Below, piece after piece: positions 7,861-15,859 of a stretch of DNA of 64,000 bases. Within the stretch, counting starts at the first letter, position 1, and every line of letters starts with the position of its first letter. A program made the position numbers and the translations under genes. Source of the DNA: Thermoplasmata archaeon (GTDB lineage Archaea > Thermoplasmatota > Thermoplasmata > Lutacidiplasmatales > UBA184); the NCBI GenBank assembly GCA_021828195.1, contig JAKASQ010000003.1:1-64000 (forward strand), written 5' to 3'. The notes beneath the pieces are model-generated. The model saw nothing but the letters and a program-made list of their open reading frames with translations. It ran no database searches and was not told the DNA's origin.

Positions 7861-8835
7861 TCAGGCTTCGCCACCGGCCCCGACGACCTGGTCGGCGACC
7901 CGGTGCCCGGCTCCGACGTGAGCGCGCGGACCGAGGATCGAGCCGACCACGGTGGCGGCAGAGTCGATCCGCGCCCCGTCCATCACGATCGAGTTGGAGA
8001 CGCGGGCCTCTTCTCCGACCACGACCCCCGCTCCGAGGGTGACGAGCGGCCCGAACGTCGCGCCGGTCGCCCGCGCGCCGGGTCCGACCGAGACGGGGCC
8101 CGTCCCCGACGCGCCGATGGGTAGGTGCACTTCGACCCCCTTGCCGGCTTCGAAGAGGAGTCGCTGGGCGTACAGCACGCGTTCCGGCGTGCCCGCATCC
8201 TGCCAGTAGCCCTCGAGGCGCGCTCCGTAGACCCCCCGGTCCAATAGGCCGGGAAGGATCTCACGCTCGAAGCTGACCTCGTGGCCGGTCGGGATCCGGT
8301 CGAGCACCTCGCGTCGCCACACCGAGATGCCGGCGTTGATCCATGGGGAGGGCGCCTCTCCCGGGGCTGGTTTCTCCACGAACTGGGTGATCCGGTCGTT
8401 CTCGCCAAGCGCGGCGACGCCAAAGGTCTGGGTCTCCTCGACCCGTGCGAGGAGGAGGGCGCCGATGCCGTTCCGCTGTTCATGCACCCGGAGGACCTCG
8501 GCCGCGGAGGCCTCCGAGACGATGTCGGAGTTGATCACGAAGAACGGATCGGACATCCCGTCCGCGACGTTGCGCATCCCGCCTCCGGTCCCGAGCGGTT
8601 GCGTCTCGGGGACCGTGCGGATCCGGAGTCGGTAGGGGTGTTCGTGCACGTACGCCGCGATCTGCTCGGACTTGTACCCGGTCGCGAGGACCACTTCCTC
8701 GAGGTCGTCCGGGAGTACATCGAGCGCCCGATACAGCATCGAGCGCCCGGCGAGCGGGATCAACTGCTTGGGGAGATCGTACGTGATCGGGCGCAGGCGG
8801 GTCCCGAGACCCCCCACCAGCGCGATCGCTTTCAT
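7861..8835 (-). CDS. Sugar-1-phosphate nucleotidyltransferase
   Basis: The N-terminal nucleotidyltransferase domain carries the signature GGLGTRLRPITYDLPKQL and makes an NDP-sugar from a sugar-1-phosphate and NTP. The C-terminal part (about residues 235-320) is a left-handed beta-helix of hexapeptide repeats, as in mannose-1-phosphate guanylyltransferases and glucose-1-phosphate thymidylyl/uridylyltransferases of archaea. The choice between GDP-mannose and dTDP/UDP-glucose is open. A GGAGGA Shine-Dalgarno precedes the ATG, and a TATA-like CCTTAATC lies near 8870. It may feed the glycan genes at 58-62 kb (inference). Confidence 0.85.
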   Translation of the reverse strand: MKAIALVGGLGTRLRPITYDLPKQLIPLAGRSMLYRALDVLPDDLEEVVLATGYKSEQIAAYVHEHPYRLRIRTVPETQPLGTGGGMRNVADGMSDPFFVINSDIVSEASAAEVLRVHEQRNGIGALLLARVEETQTFGVAALGENDRITQFVEKPAPGEAPSPWINAGISVWRREVLDRIPTGHEVSFEREILPGLLDRGVYGARLEGYWQDAGTPERVLYAQRLLFEAGKGVEVHLPIGASGTGPVSVGPGARATGATFGPLVTLGAGVVVGEEARVSNSIVMDGARIDSAATVVGSILGPRAHVGAGHRVADQVVGAGGEA

Positions 8836-8894
8836 CGTTCCTCCTCCATCGGCGATTGGGTACCCGCGATTAAGGCTTCGTTCGGCACCGCCCG

Positions 8895-10097
8895 CTACAG
8901 GACTCGGCTGCTTTCTCCTTGCTCCACGGCGTGCGAGTAGTCCCGCTGGATGAGCCGCTTGAAGAGCGCCGCCGGGCTTCCCCAGAGCGTCAGTCGATCG
9001 AGCGCGGCGGCCCCAGCCCCATGGCCGACGGACAGGGCCACGCCCCGCTCTCGATAGGTGAACGGCTGGAGCTCGGTGTCCTTCCAGCGCGCCACGATGT
9101 TGGCCGCCGCCACGCGGGCCTCAGCGAGGGCGGCCTGGGCGGTGCTGGGGACGACACGTCCGGTCTTCGGATCCTGGAACTCGATCACGTCGCCGACGGC
9201 GAACAATCCGGGATGGCCGGGGATCTCGAGCGTCGGCTCGACCGTGATACGGCCCCCCCGTCCGTGCCGGATCGGGAGCTCCGCGACCGGAGGGGGCGCC
9301 TGGAGGCCGGCGCACCACACGGCGATGTCGAAGCGCAGCACGCTCCCGTCTTCCAGGTGCAGCCGATCCGGCTCCACCCGAGTCACGTTCCAACCGTAAA
9401 TGATCGAGACCCCGGCACGGACCAGGAGTTCCCGTGCGTGCTCGATGAGCTGGGGAGGGAAACCCGCGAGGAACGGCAGCGAACCGGTCAGCAGCATGAC
9501 GTCCGGACGGCGCGCTCCCGGTTTCGTGATCGCCGCCCAATCGGTGGTCGATACCTCGGCCGCGAGCTCGGTGCCGGTCGACCCCCCGCCGATGACGAGC
9601 ACGCGAGGTCGTCGCTCCCCGGTGAGCGCAATCGAGGCGATCTCCATCGCTCGGATCGCGGTCGCGAGACGTTGGGCCGCGGAGAGCCGGTAGACGCTGT
9701 GGGTGTGCTCGGCCGCCCCCGGGACCCCGTAGTACGCGGCGGCGGATCCGAGACACAGTGCGAGTGCGCCGAACTCGATCGTGCCCGAGTCGAGCTGGAC
9801 GGTGTGCCCGGCGAGATCGACGTGCTCGACCCGGTCGGTCCGGATCTGGACGTTGGTCTTCTCGAACACCGACGCGAGGGGGACGGCCCACCGGCGGAGG
9901 TCCCCTCCCGAGGCGGCGATCCGATCGATCTCGTAGAGTTGGGTCCGTAGGATGTGGGCGGGGCTTCGGTCGACGAGGACGATCGGGAGCTTCCCCCGGG
10001 AGAGCCGGTGGACCTGCTGAGCGACCGTGAGCCCCGCGTAGCCCGCGCCCAGGATGACCAGCGGTCGTGCGGAAGCCGGTGACGGATCGGCCCCCAT
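8895..10097 (-). CDS. Type II NADH dehydrogenase-like FAD oxidoreductase
   Basis: This 400-residue two-dinucleotide-binding flavoprotein has the FAD site in ILGAGYAGLTVAQQ, the NAD(P)H site in VLVIGGGSTGTELAAEV and the closing FAD motif FAVGDVIEF. A C-terminal region of about 45 residues rich in hydrophobic and basic residues could attach it to the membrane as in NDH-2. The redox CxxC pair of sulfide:quinone or disulfide reductases is not seen. It would pass electrons from NADH to quinone without pumping protons. It is a single gene with no complex I neighbours. Confidence 0.8.
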   Translation of the reverse strand: MGADPSPASARPLVILGAGYAGLTVAQQVHRLSRGKLPIVLVDRSPAHILRTQLYEIDRIAASGGDLRRWAVPLASVFEKTNVQIRTDRVEHVDLAGHTVQLDSGTIEFGALALCLGSAAAYYGVPGAAEHTHSVYRLSAAQRLATAIRAMEIASIALTGERRPRVLVIGGGSTGTELAAEVSTTDWAAITKPGARRPDVMLLTGSLPFLAGFPPQLIEHARELLVRAGVSIIYGWNVTRVEPDRLHLEDGSVLRFDIAVWCAGLQAPPPVAELPIRHGRGGRITVEPTLEIPGHPGLFAVGDVIEFQDPKTGRVVPSTAQAALAEARVAAANIVARWKDTELQPFTYRERGVALSVGHGAGAAALDRLTLWGSPAALFKRLIQRDYSHAVEQGESSRVL

Positions 10098-10152
10098 GCC
10101 GTCCGGAGAGGAGCGGCCCCGGGGGATATCGATTTCCCGGAAGGTCGCGACG

Positions 10153-11190
10153 TCAGTTCGGGCTCAGAGCAAGGACCCGGTTCCCACTGAGTCCTCGGGT
10201 CGCGATCGCGTCCATCTCCACGAGAAGGGCCATCGCCTCCCGGCCGCGCGGGGTGATCCGGTAGTCATCCACCGAGTGGACCAGCAGCCCGTCCTCCTCC
10301 AAGCGATGCAGGTGGAAGGAGACCTTGGGAGTCTCATCGATCCCGGCCGCGCTCATCGCCTCCGTGAACGTGCACGGACCCTGCGAGGCGCGCCGCAGGA
10401 TCGAGCGCCGTAGCGGGTTCGAGAGGGCCTCGAGGGTCGCCCGCGTCGTCTCCGCGAGCACTCGGGCTCGCAGATCGACCACGTCCGCGACTGAGATCGA
10501 GCCCGGGTCGAACGTCACCATCAATGGACCTCGGCCCTCGAGCTCCTGCCTCAGCCGTTCCATGAACTGGATGACCTCCGTACGCCGATGGGCGCGGAAG
10601 AGGCGATCCGCGCCCTCGAGGAGAACGGCCCCGCGGGGTCGGTCCGCGAGGAAGGTCTTGAGGTGGGCCTGGATCTCCGCCGGCTGGTCGAGCCCCGTGG
10701 AGACCACGGTGACCCGGGGACGCGGGCGGACCGCCCGATCCGTCAGGTGCAGCACGTCCAGGTCATCCGTGGTCGTCCACGCCTCGAGCGTCCGGTCGAT
10801 GTCCTGAATGCGGCCTCCGTCGCCGTGGAACTGGATCGCCTGGCTCGCGAGGTCGAGCATCGATCGCACCTGCTCGAAGCGGAACGGCTTGCGAACGTAA
10901 TCGAAGGCTCCGAGCTTCATCGCTTCGACCGCGGTCTCGACCGTCGCGTACCCCGTCACCACGGCGACGAGGACCTCCGGCCAGCGGCGGCGCACCTCCC
11001 GGAGGAGCTCGAGCCCGCTGTGTCGCGGCATCTTGAGGTCCGTGAGAACGAGGTCGATCGCTTCTCGCTCGAGGATCTCGATGGCTTTCGGGACCGAGGG
11101 GGCGTCCCAGACCGCGTGGCCATCGTCGCGAAGCAGCTCACCGAGTTCCTCTCGGATCACGGCATCGTCGTCCACGAGCAACAGGCGCAT
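10153..11190 (-). CDS. Response regulator: receiver, DUF835-like and winged-helix domains
   Basis: The 345-residue protein begins with a receiver domain (LLLVDDDA, phospho-acceptor D51 in LTDLKMPR, lysine in VRKPF). A central segment near residues 150-250 (GAVLLEGADRLFRAH, then MVTFDPGSISVADVVDLRA) resembles the archaeal DUF835 domain. A C-terminal ArsR-like winged helix follows (LSNPLRRSILRRAS to VSFHLHRLEEDGLL), so the output is probably DNA binding. I chose ATG 11190 because it begins directly at the receiver fold; an upstream TTG would add 27 residues without homology. It follows the histidine kinase on the same strand and is presumably its partner. Confidence 0.75.
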   Translation of the reverse strand: MRLLLVDDDAVIREELGELLRDDGHAVWDAPSVPKAIEILEREAIDLVLTDLKMPRHSGLELLREVRRRWPEVLVAVVTGYATVETAVEAMKLGAFDYVRKPFRFEQVRSMLDLASQAIQFHGDGGRIQDIDRTLEAWTTTDDLDVLHLTDRAVRPRPRVTVVSTGLDQPAEIQAHLKTFLADRPRGAVLLEGADRLFRAHRRTEVIQFMERLRQELEGRGPLMVTFDPGSISVADVVDLRARVLAETTRATLEALSNPLRRSILRRASQGPCTFTEAMSAAGIDETPKVSFHLHRLEEDGLLVHSVDDYRITPRGREAMALLVEMDAIATRGLSGNRVLALSPN

Positions 11191-11275
11191 GCCACCGCGA
11201 GGAGCTTCGACCGACAAAGCCGTTCTGGGTCCTGTCCCGGGGCCGCCGGCTCCGGTTCCGGCACGGGCCAACCTC

Positions 11276-12727
11276 TCAGGTGCTCAGCGGAGGAGCGGTC
11301 GCGAGGGGCAACCGCACGAGAAAGCTCGCTCCTCCCTCGGGCCGATTCCGCGCGACGAGCTGGCCGTGATTCGCCTGGACGAGTCCGTCGCTGATGGCGA
11401 GGCCGAGCCCGGTGCCCCGCCCCTCCGGCTTCGTGGTGAAGAACGGTTCGAACAGGTGCTCGATCACCTCCGGAGGGATCCCGGGCCCCGAGTCCGTCAC
11501 TTCGACCTCCGCCAGCCGGTCCACCGCCCGGACCTCGATCCGCAGACGACCGCCGGGAGCTCCGTCCATGGCCTCGTAGCCATTGTTGAGAATGTTCGTG
11601 AGCACCTGGATGATCTGGCCACGATCCCCGGCGACCGGGACGGGAGCCGCCGGATAGACCTCCTCGAGCTCGATGTTCGCCGACTGCTTTCCCCGGAGGA
11701 AGTCGACCGCCGCGCGGCTGACCTCGACGAGATCGAGCGCGACGATCTGGGGCTCGGACCGACGGGCGAAGTCGAGCAGCCCCCGCACGATCTTCGCGGC
11801 GATGTCGATCTGACTCGTGATCGCGTCGACCCGGGCGCGCACCCACGGATCCTTGCTACGCCGACGGAGCGACTCCGCGACCAGCATCACGTTCGTCAGG
11901 GGGGTGTTAATCTCGTGGGCGACTCCGGCCGCGAGCTGGCCGATCGAGGCCAGGCGATCCGCGTGGGCCGCGCTGCGCTGCCAGATCCGCTGTTCGGTAA
12001 GATCCACCGCGACTCCGAGATAGTGGGTGGTGACCCCCCGATCGTCCCGGACGGCGCTGATTGTGAGCAGGACGAGACGTTCGTGCCCCCACCGGTCCCG
12101 GTTCATGATCTCTCCAGACCAGTATCCGCGGGAGGGATCGAGGAGGTCCGCCCAGAGACGCGAGTACACCTCCGCCGGGGTCGAATGACTTCGGACCATG
12201 TTCGGTCTCCTTCCGATGCACTCGGCCCGCGAGTACCCGTAGATCCGTTCGAACGCGGGGTTCACGTCGACGAGGACCCCCTGGTCGTCCGTGATCTCGA
12301 TCGCGTTCGTCGAGGTCAGGAACGACTCGTAGAACAGGCGCGCCCGGTCGTGCTCGATCGCCCGATCGGTCACGTCGTGGATAACGACGAGACGGTCGGA
12401 GTCCGGTGCGATGGGCGGGACGAGGCGAACTTCGATGTCGGCGTAGGTCACCCCCGCCGATCCCGCTCGCGCGAGCGGGACCGACCGGAGCACCCCGGCC
12501 GTTCCGTCCCGGATCCAGCGGAGCAGGGTCTCTCGATACGGGGCTCCCGCGATCCCGAGTACTTCGTCCACCCGGCTTACCGGACGGTGAATCTCGAGGC
12601 GTCTATGCATGTGCCACGTTCGATTCGTCCACCGCAATTGACCGTCGGGCCCGACCGTGGCCAGCCCGAGCGGGAGCGCGCCGACGAGCGCCTCGAACCA
12701 GGGGCCGGAGTGGGGGAAGTCGGGCAT
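11276..12727 (-). CDS. PAS-domain sensor histidine kinase
   Basis: This 483-residue protein has no clear membrane segment, so it is probably cytosolic. Two PAS sensor domains (about 10-120 and 130-250) precede a HisKA domain with phospho-accepting H271 in AAGVAHEINTPL. The HATPase_c domain follows, with an N box (QVLTNILNNGYEAM), G1 (DSGPGIPP) and G2 (GRGTGLGLAIS). It would sense a small ligand, redox state or light through PAS and phosphorylate the receiver protein encoded immediately downstream, from which it is separated by about 85 nt. Kinases of this type in archaea are generally regarded as acquired from bacteria. Confidence 0.88.
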   Translation of the reverse strand: MPDFPHSGPWFEALVGALPLGLATVGPDGQLRWTNRTWHMHRRLEIHRPVSRVDEVLGIAGAPYRETLLRWIRDGTAGVLRSVPLARAGSAGVTYADIEVRLVPPIAPDSDRLVVIHDVTDRAIEHDRARLFYESFLTSTNAIEITDDQGVLVDVNPAFERIYGYSRAECIGRRPNMVRSHSTPAEVYSRLWADLLDPSRGYWSGEIMNRDRWGHERLVLLTISAVRDDRGVTTHYLGVAVDLTEQRIWQRSAAHADRLASIGQLAAGVAHEINTPLTNVMLVAESLRRRSKDPWVRARVDAITSQIDIAAKIVRGLLDFARRSEPQIVALDLVEVSRAAVDFLRGKQSANIELEEVYPAAPVPVAGDRGQIIQVLTNILNNGYEAMDGAPGGRLRIEVRAVDRLAEVEVTDSGPGIPPEVIEHLFEPFFTTKPEGRGTGLGLAISDGLVQANHGQLVARNRPEGGASFLVRLPLATAPPLST

Positions 12728-12830
12728 CGGATCGAGCGAGGCGGAGAGCTCTATTGACGCTGCCGGGCCGGGAGCCTACGCCCTTCCCCGTGCGGAGGCC
12801 GGTAGCGGGGAGGCGGCCACGGGGTGGGCC

Positions 12831-13883
12831 TCACTTGAATTCGATGAGCGGCTTGATGATCCCGTCAGACTTGGACGCCATCATCCCGAACGCCCGCTCG
12901 ATCTCATCGAACCGGAACCGGTGGGTCGTCAGGGGCATGGGATCGATCCGTCCGCGCTCCAGCAGGCGCAGCAACCGGCCCATCCGCTCCCGCCCACCCG
13001 GACACAGACCGGTACGGATCGTCTGGTCGCTCATCCCGACCCCCCAGTCGAGGCGGGGGATCCCGACGAACTCTCCCTCTCCGTGGTATCCGACGTTCGA
13101 GATCGTGCCGCCCGGCCGTGTGACGCGAACGCAGTTCGCGAACGTGGCGGACGAACCGAGCGCTTCGATCGCAGAGTCGACGCCGGTGCCGTGCGTCAGG
13201 CGACGAACCTCCATCACCGTGTCGACGGTGCGAAAATCGACGATCGCGTCCGCCCCGAAGTACCGAGCCAGCTCCTGGCGCTTCGGCACCGTCTCGACCG
13301 CGATGATCGAGCCCGCGCCGAGCATGCGCGACCCCGCGATCGCCATGAGACCGACCGGGCCCGCACCGAAGACCGCGACGTCCCCGCCGATAGGGATCGC
13401 CGCATGTTCGGCGGCCATGAACCCCGTGGACATCATGTCGCACGCGTAGACGGCCTTGTCGTCGGGAAGCCCCGCGGGGATCGGAGCGAGATTCGCCTCG
13501 GCGTCGTTCACCCGGAAGTACTCGGCCAAGCCCCCATCTACGGTGTTCGCGAACTTCCATCCACCGAGGATCTCGGTGCATTGCGAGGGAAAGCCCCGCA
13601 GGCAGTTGTCGCACCGGAAGCAGGGGGTGATCGCGTTCACCGCGACGCGGTCACCGACCCGATGCCCCTGGACCGCCGACCCCAGCCGATGGATCACCCC
13701 GACCGACTCGTGACCCAACGTGAGGTCCGAGCGCTCGCCGATCGCCCCGCGCACGGTGTGCGTGTCGGACGTGCAGATCATCGCCGCGGTCGTTCGGATC
13801 ACGGCATCGTTCGGTCCGGGCTCCGGGATCGGCTTGTCCACGACCGCCACTTCTCCGATCTTCCGCATTACGAACGCTCGCAT
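12831..13883 (-). CDS. NADP-dependent secondary alcohol (isopropanol) dehydrogenase
   Basis: This 350-residue MDR enzyme closely resembles the Thermoanaerobacter/Clostridium secondary alcohol dehydrogenase group. Catalytic zinc ligands are in ICTSDTHTVRG and LGHESVGV, and a third is the aspartate of YACDMMSTGF. The structural-zinc loop has CFRCDNCLRGFPSQC. The nucleotide site is VFGAGPVGLMAI. The likely reaction is 2-propanol/acetone or other secondary alcohol/ketone interconversion. It is monocistronic, with a near-perfect palindrome 46 nt upstream that may be its operator. Confidence 0.88.
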   Translation of the reverse strand: MRAFVMRKIGEVAVVDKPIPEPGPNDAVIRTTAAMICTSDTHTVRGAIGERSDLTLGHESVGVIHRLGSAVQGHRVGDRVAVNAITPCFRCDNCLRGFPSQCTEILGGWKFANTVDGGLAEYFRVNDAEANLAPIPAGLPDDKAVYACDMMSTGFMAAEHAAIPIGGDVAVFGAGPVGLMAIAGSRMLGAGSIIAVETVPKRQELARYFGADAIVDFRTVDTVMEVRRLTHGTGVDSAIEALGSSATFANCVRVTRPGGTISNVGYHGEGEFVGIPRLDWGVGMSDQTIRTGLCPGGRERMGRLLRLLERGRIDPMPLTTHRFRFDEIERAFGMMASKSDGIIKPLIEFK

Positions 13884-14193
13884 GGACGGGCCTCTGTCGC
13901 CATCCCGGGTCCCGCAGATAGTCCCCCCGTCAAACCGGCTTGACCCGGGCCGATCCTCGCTTCCCGGGGGCGGAACGCCCGTGGATCGCCCCGCGCGGGG
14001 CCGCCGAGCTTGCGATCCCCTTCCCTCTACGACCGGCGGTCGCGAGCCGGTCCGTCAAGTCCAGCGCACGGACCGTGGAAATATCCCCCAACGAATCGGG
14101 GTCGTAGCCGCGGCAGGGAGTGGAACCATGAACCGAGGTCAAGCGGATCGGGTCGTGGGGCGCTTCCTCGCACCGCGCTAGGAGTGAACGAAG
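13884..14193. other. Intergenic region with palindrome, no convincing gene
   Basis: This 310-nt divergent spacer separates the alcohol dehydrogenase from the DUF981 gene. It holds a palindrome at 13929-13944, a weak AT-rich stretch GGAAATATCC near 14075, and a 17-codon open frame at 14128-14181 ending just before the Shine-Dalgarno AGGAGTGA of the next gene. Longer open frames here have no recognisable protein features and look like high-GC noise. Confidence 0.5.
13929..13944. promoter_or_regulatory. Palindrome upstream of secondary alcohol dehydrogenase
   Basis: GTCAAACCGGCTTGAC is a 16-bp palindrome with one mismatched pair (GTCAA arms, CCGG centre). It lies 46 nt before the dehydrogenase start, a suitable place for a transcription factor. 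Its role is inferred from symmetry and position only. Confidence 0.35.
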
Positions 14194-14859
14194 ATGGTGT
14201 TTATCGACGAGCTGACGTTTGTGATGGTCACACTAATCTTGGTGGCGGTTTCGGTCGCCTACATCGTGGTGGCCGAGTCGCTGGCTTACCGTCGCCGCGG
14301 CCCGGCGGCACTCGGGGTGGCTCTCCACGAGACCGCGGTCCCGATGATCGCCATGGGAGTGGTCGTACTCGTGATGGGATTCTACGGGATGATGACCTGG
14401 CCCCTGCCGGGCGCGTACAACATCCTGTTCTTTGATATCTACACCCTCTTCGGGATTATCATCCTCGGATTCGGGATCTCGGTGGCCCTGCGCTTCCGCC
14501 TGCAGTACGTCGGAGTACTCAGCCTCGTCTCGGGGTTCACCGTGATCGCCTACGGGTGGAGGGCCTACCAACTTGGGCTCACCTCGACCCCTTGGGCCAT
14601 GTTCCTCATGTACATCGGGTTCGGAGTGACCGCGATCCTCGCCTTCCCGGTCGCGATCATCGCCGATGGGTGGCTCCATGCGAGCAGCGAGAACCTGGTC
14701 GAGCCCCCCAAGAACCGGCTGGGCCGGCCGATCTACCCGGTGTCGTACTTCGAGGCCGCGATCGTCTTCTTCTTCGTGGTCGTCATCCTGCTCAGTGCCA
14801 TCGCGGTAGAGGGGACGCTCGCGAACTCGATCATCACCCACCTCCACTCGCCCCCGTAG
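14194..14859 (+). CDS. DUF981 family integral membrane protein
   Basis: The protein has 221 residues and six or seven hydrophobic segments. The text FYGMMTWPLPGAYNILFFD matches the DUF981 family, seen mainly in Thermoplasmata and Sulfolobales. A short hydrophilic loop (about 165-185) precedes the last membrane helix. No catalytic motif is visible and the family's function is unknown. An AGGAGTGA Shine-Dalgarno precedes the ATG. It is followed by a strong hairpin that could end the transcript. Confidence 0.8.
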   Translation: MVFIDELTFVMVTLILVAVSVAYIVVAESLAYRRRGPAALGVALHETAVPMIAMGVVVLVMGFYGMMTWPLPGAYNILFFDIYTLFGIIILGFGISVALRFRLQYVGVLSLVSGFTVIAYGWRAYQLGLTSTPWAMFLMYIGFGVTAILAFPVAIIADGWLHASSENLVEPPKNRLGRPIYPVSYFEAAIVFFFVVVILLSAIAVEGTLANSIITHLHSPP

Positions 14860-14897
14860 AGAGGAGAGGCACGCCCCGCCCGCAGGAGCGGACGGCG

Positions 14898-14939
14898 CCC
14901 CCTCGGGGGCCGACCGGTGGTCGGCCGTACCCGAGGGGG
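14898..14939. terminator. Very stable intergenic hairpin
   Basis: Arms CCCCCTCGGG (14898-14907) plus GGCCGACC (14908-14915) pair with GGTCGGCC (14919-14926) plus CCCGAGGGGG (14930-14939), around a GGT loop and a GTA bulge. That gives 18 GC-rich base pairs between two convergent transcription units. No U-tract follows on either strand, so classic archaeal termination is not shown. It may instead be a processing site, an RNA structure or a DNA cruciform. Confidence 0.45.
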
Positions 14940-15055
14940 TCCGCCGAGGCCCCGGGCGGTCCCGCGAACGGGCCTCGAACGCGAAGCCGTAAGGCGGATC
15001 CGCGTCGGAACGTGGAACGGGTGCACCTTCCGAGCGAAGCTTCAGTCAGGGGGCG

Positions 15056-15128
15056 AGCCAAGGGAGGGAATCGAACCCCCAGGAAACGGATCTGCAGTCC
15101 GTCGCATTAACCATTCTGCCACCTTGGC
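15056..15128 (-). tRNA. tRNA-Cys (GCA)
   Basis: A full cloverleaf can be drawn. The acceptor stem is GCCAAGG with CCTTGGC. The anticodon stem is ACGGA/TCCGT around the loop CTGCAGA, giving anticodon GCA. The T arm is GGGGG-TTCGATT-CCCTC. The discriminator base is U, the identity element expected for cysteine. CCA is not encoded and there is no intron. Confidence 0.93.
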
Positions 15129-15178
15129 GCGGTCGGGGACAGGAACGTCCACCTTAAAGTGCTGAAGTGCGGGGGTGC

Positions 15179-15859
15179 CTATATTTCCCGGAACCCGCGC
15201 GACGCCCGGAGGCCGAAGTTCCGCACGCCGATCCGGACCTGACCCCAGAGGGTCAAGGACAGTCCTTCCGCCAGGGTCCGATCTCGGCGAATGTCCTCGA
15301 GCAGGTCGTCTACCGTGTCCGCCGTTTCGTCGACCAGGGTTGATGCGCGCCCGACGTCGTTCGGAGTGTGCGCATCGCTCCCACCGATGTGCCCGAGGCC
15401 CCGTCGGCTGGCCACGAACTCCGCACGGGCGTTGGCGAGTTCGGAGTTGTGCCCGTTGCGTACCTCCATCGCCCGGATGGCCGCCGTCTCTGCGATCCTC
15501 CGTCCGACCCCGTGGGAGCGGCGAAACGGGTGGGCGAGGACCGGTTCGCCCCCGTGCGCGAGGACCCAATCGATCGTCTCCACCACGGGACGGTGCGCCG
15601 GCGGGGCCGTGGGGATTCCGTAGGCGAGCAGATGGCCTTCGAGGGCCGAAACCTCGACGCCCGGTACGAAGAGATACCCCGGATTCCGTCGCTGGAGCTC
15701 GCGCAGCTCGCCGTGACCGGCCACGGAATTGTGATCGGTCAGCGCGAACCCGGACAGGCCGGTCCGACCCAGCTGTCCGACGATCGTTTCGAGCCGCATC
15801 TTCGAATCCGGCGAGTGCTGGGAGTGGACGTGCAGGTCCAATCGGCGCGTTCCCGTCAT
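15179..15859 (-). CDS. PHP-domain metal-dependent phosphoesterase
   Basis: This 226-residue protein shows the PHP family ligands in order: HVHSQHSPDS, TDHNSV, GVEVSA, LAHPF, RNGHNSE and GGSDAH. The family binds two or three metal ions and hydrolyses phosphoesters; stand-alone members act on nucleotides or small phosphates. The start codon overlaps the metG stop (ATGA), so the two are co-translated. The functional link to methionyl-tRNA synthetase is unclear and may be operon convenience. Confidence 0.85.
   Translation of the reverse strand: MTGTRRLDLHVHSQHSPDSKMRLETIVGQLGRTGLSGFALTDHNSVAGHGELRELQRRNPGYLFVPGVEVSALEGHLLAYGIPTAPPAHRPVVETIDWVLAHGGEPVLAHPFRRSHGVGRRIAETAAIRAMEVRNGHNSELANARAEFVASRRGLGHIGGSDAHTPNDVGRASTLVDETADTVDDLLEDIRRDRTLAEGLSLTLWGQVRIGVRNFGLRASRGFREI

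Noticed and set aside
13930..14142. 70-codon minus-strand frame in the adh/DUF981 spacer
   Set aside because: Composition is arginine- and glycine-rich like other shadow frames and no ribosome-binding site or TATA box fits.
14128..14181. 17-codon frame before the DUF981 gene as a leader peptide
   Set aside because: Too short, no regulatory codon bias or hairpin pair around it; left as unremarkable.
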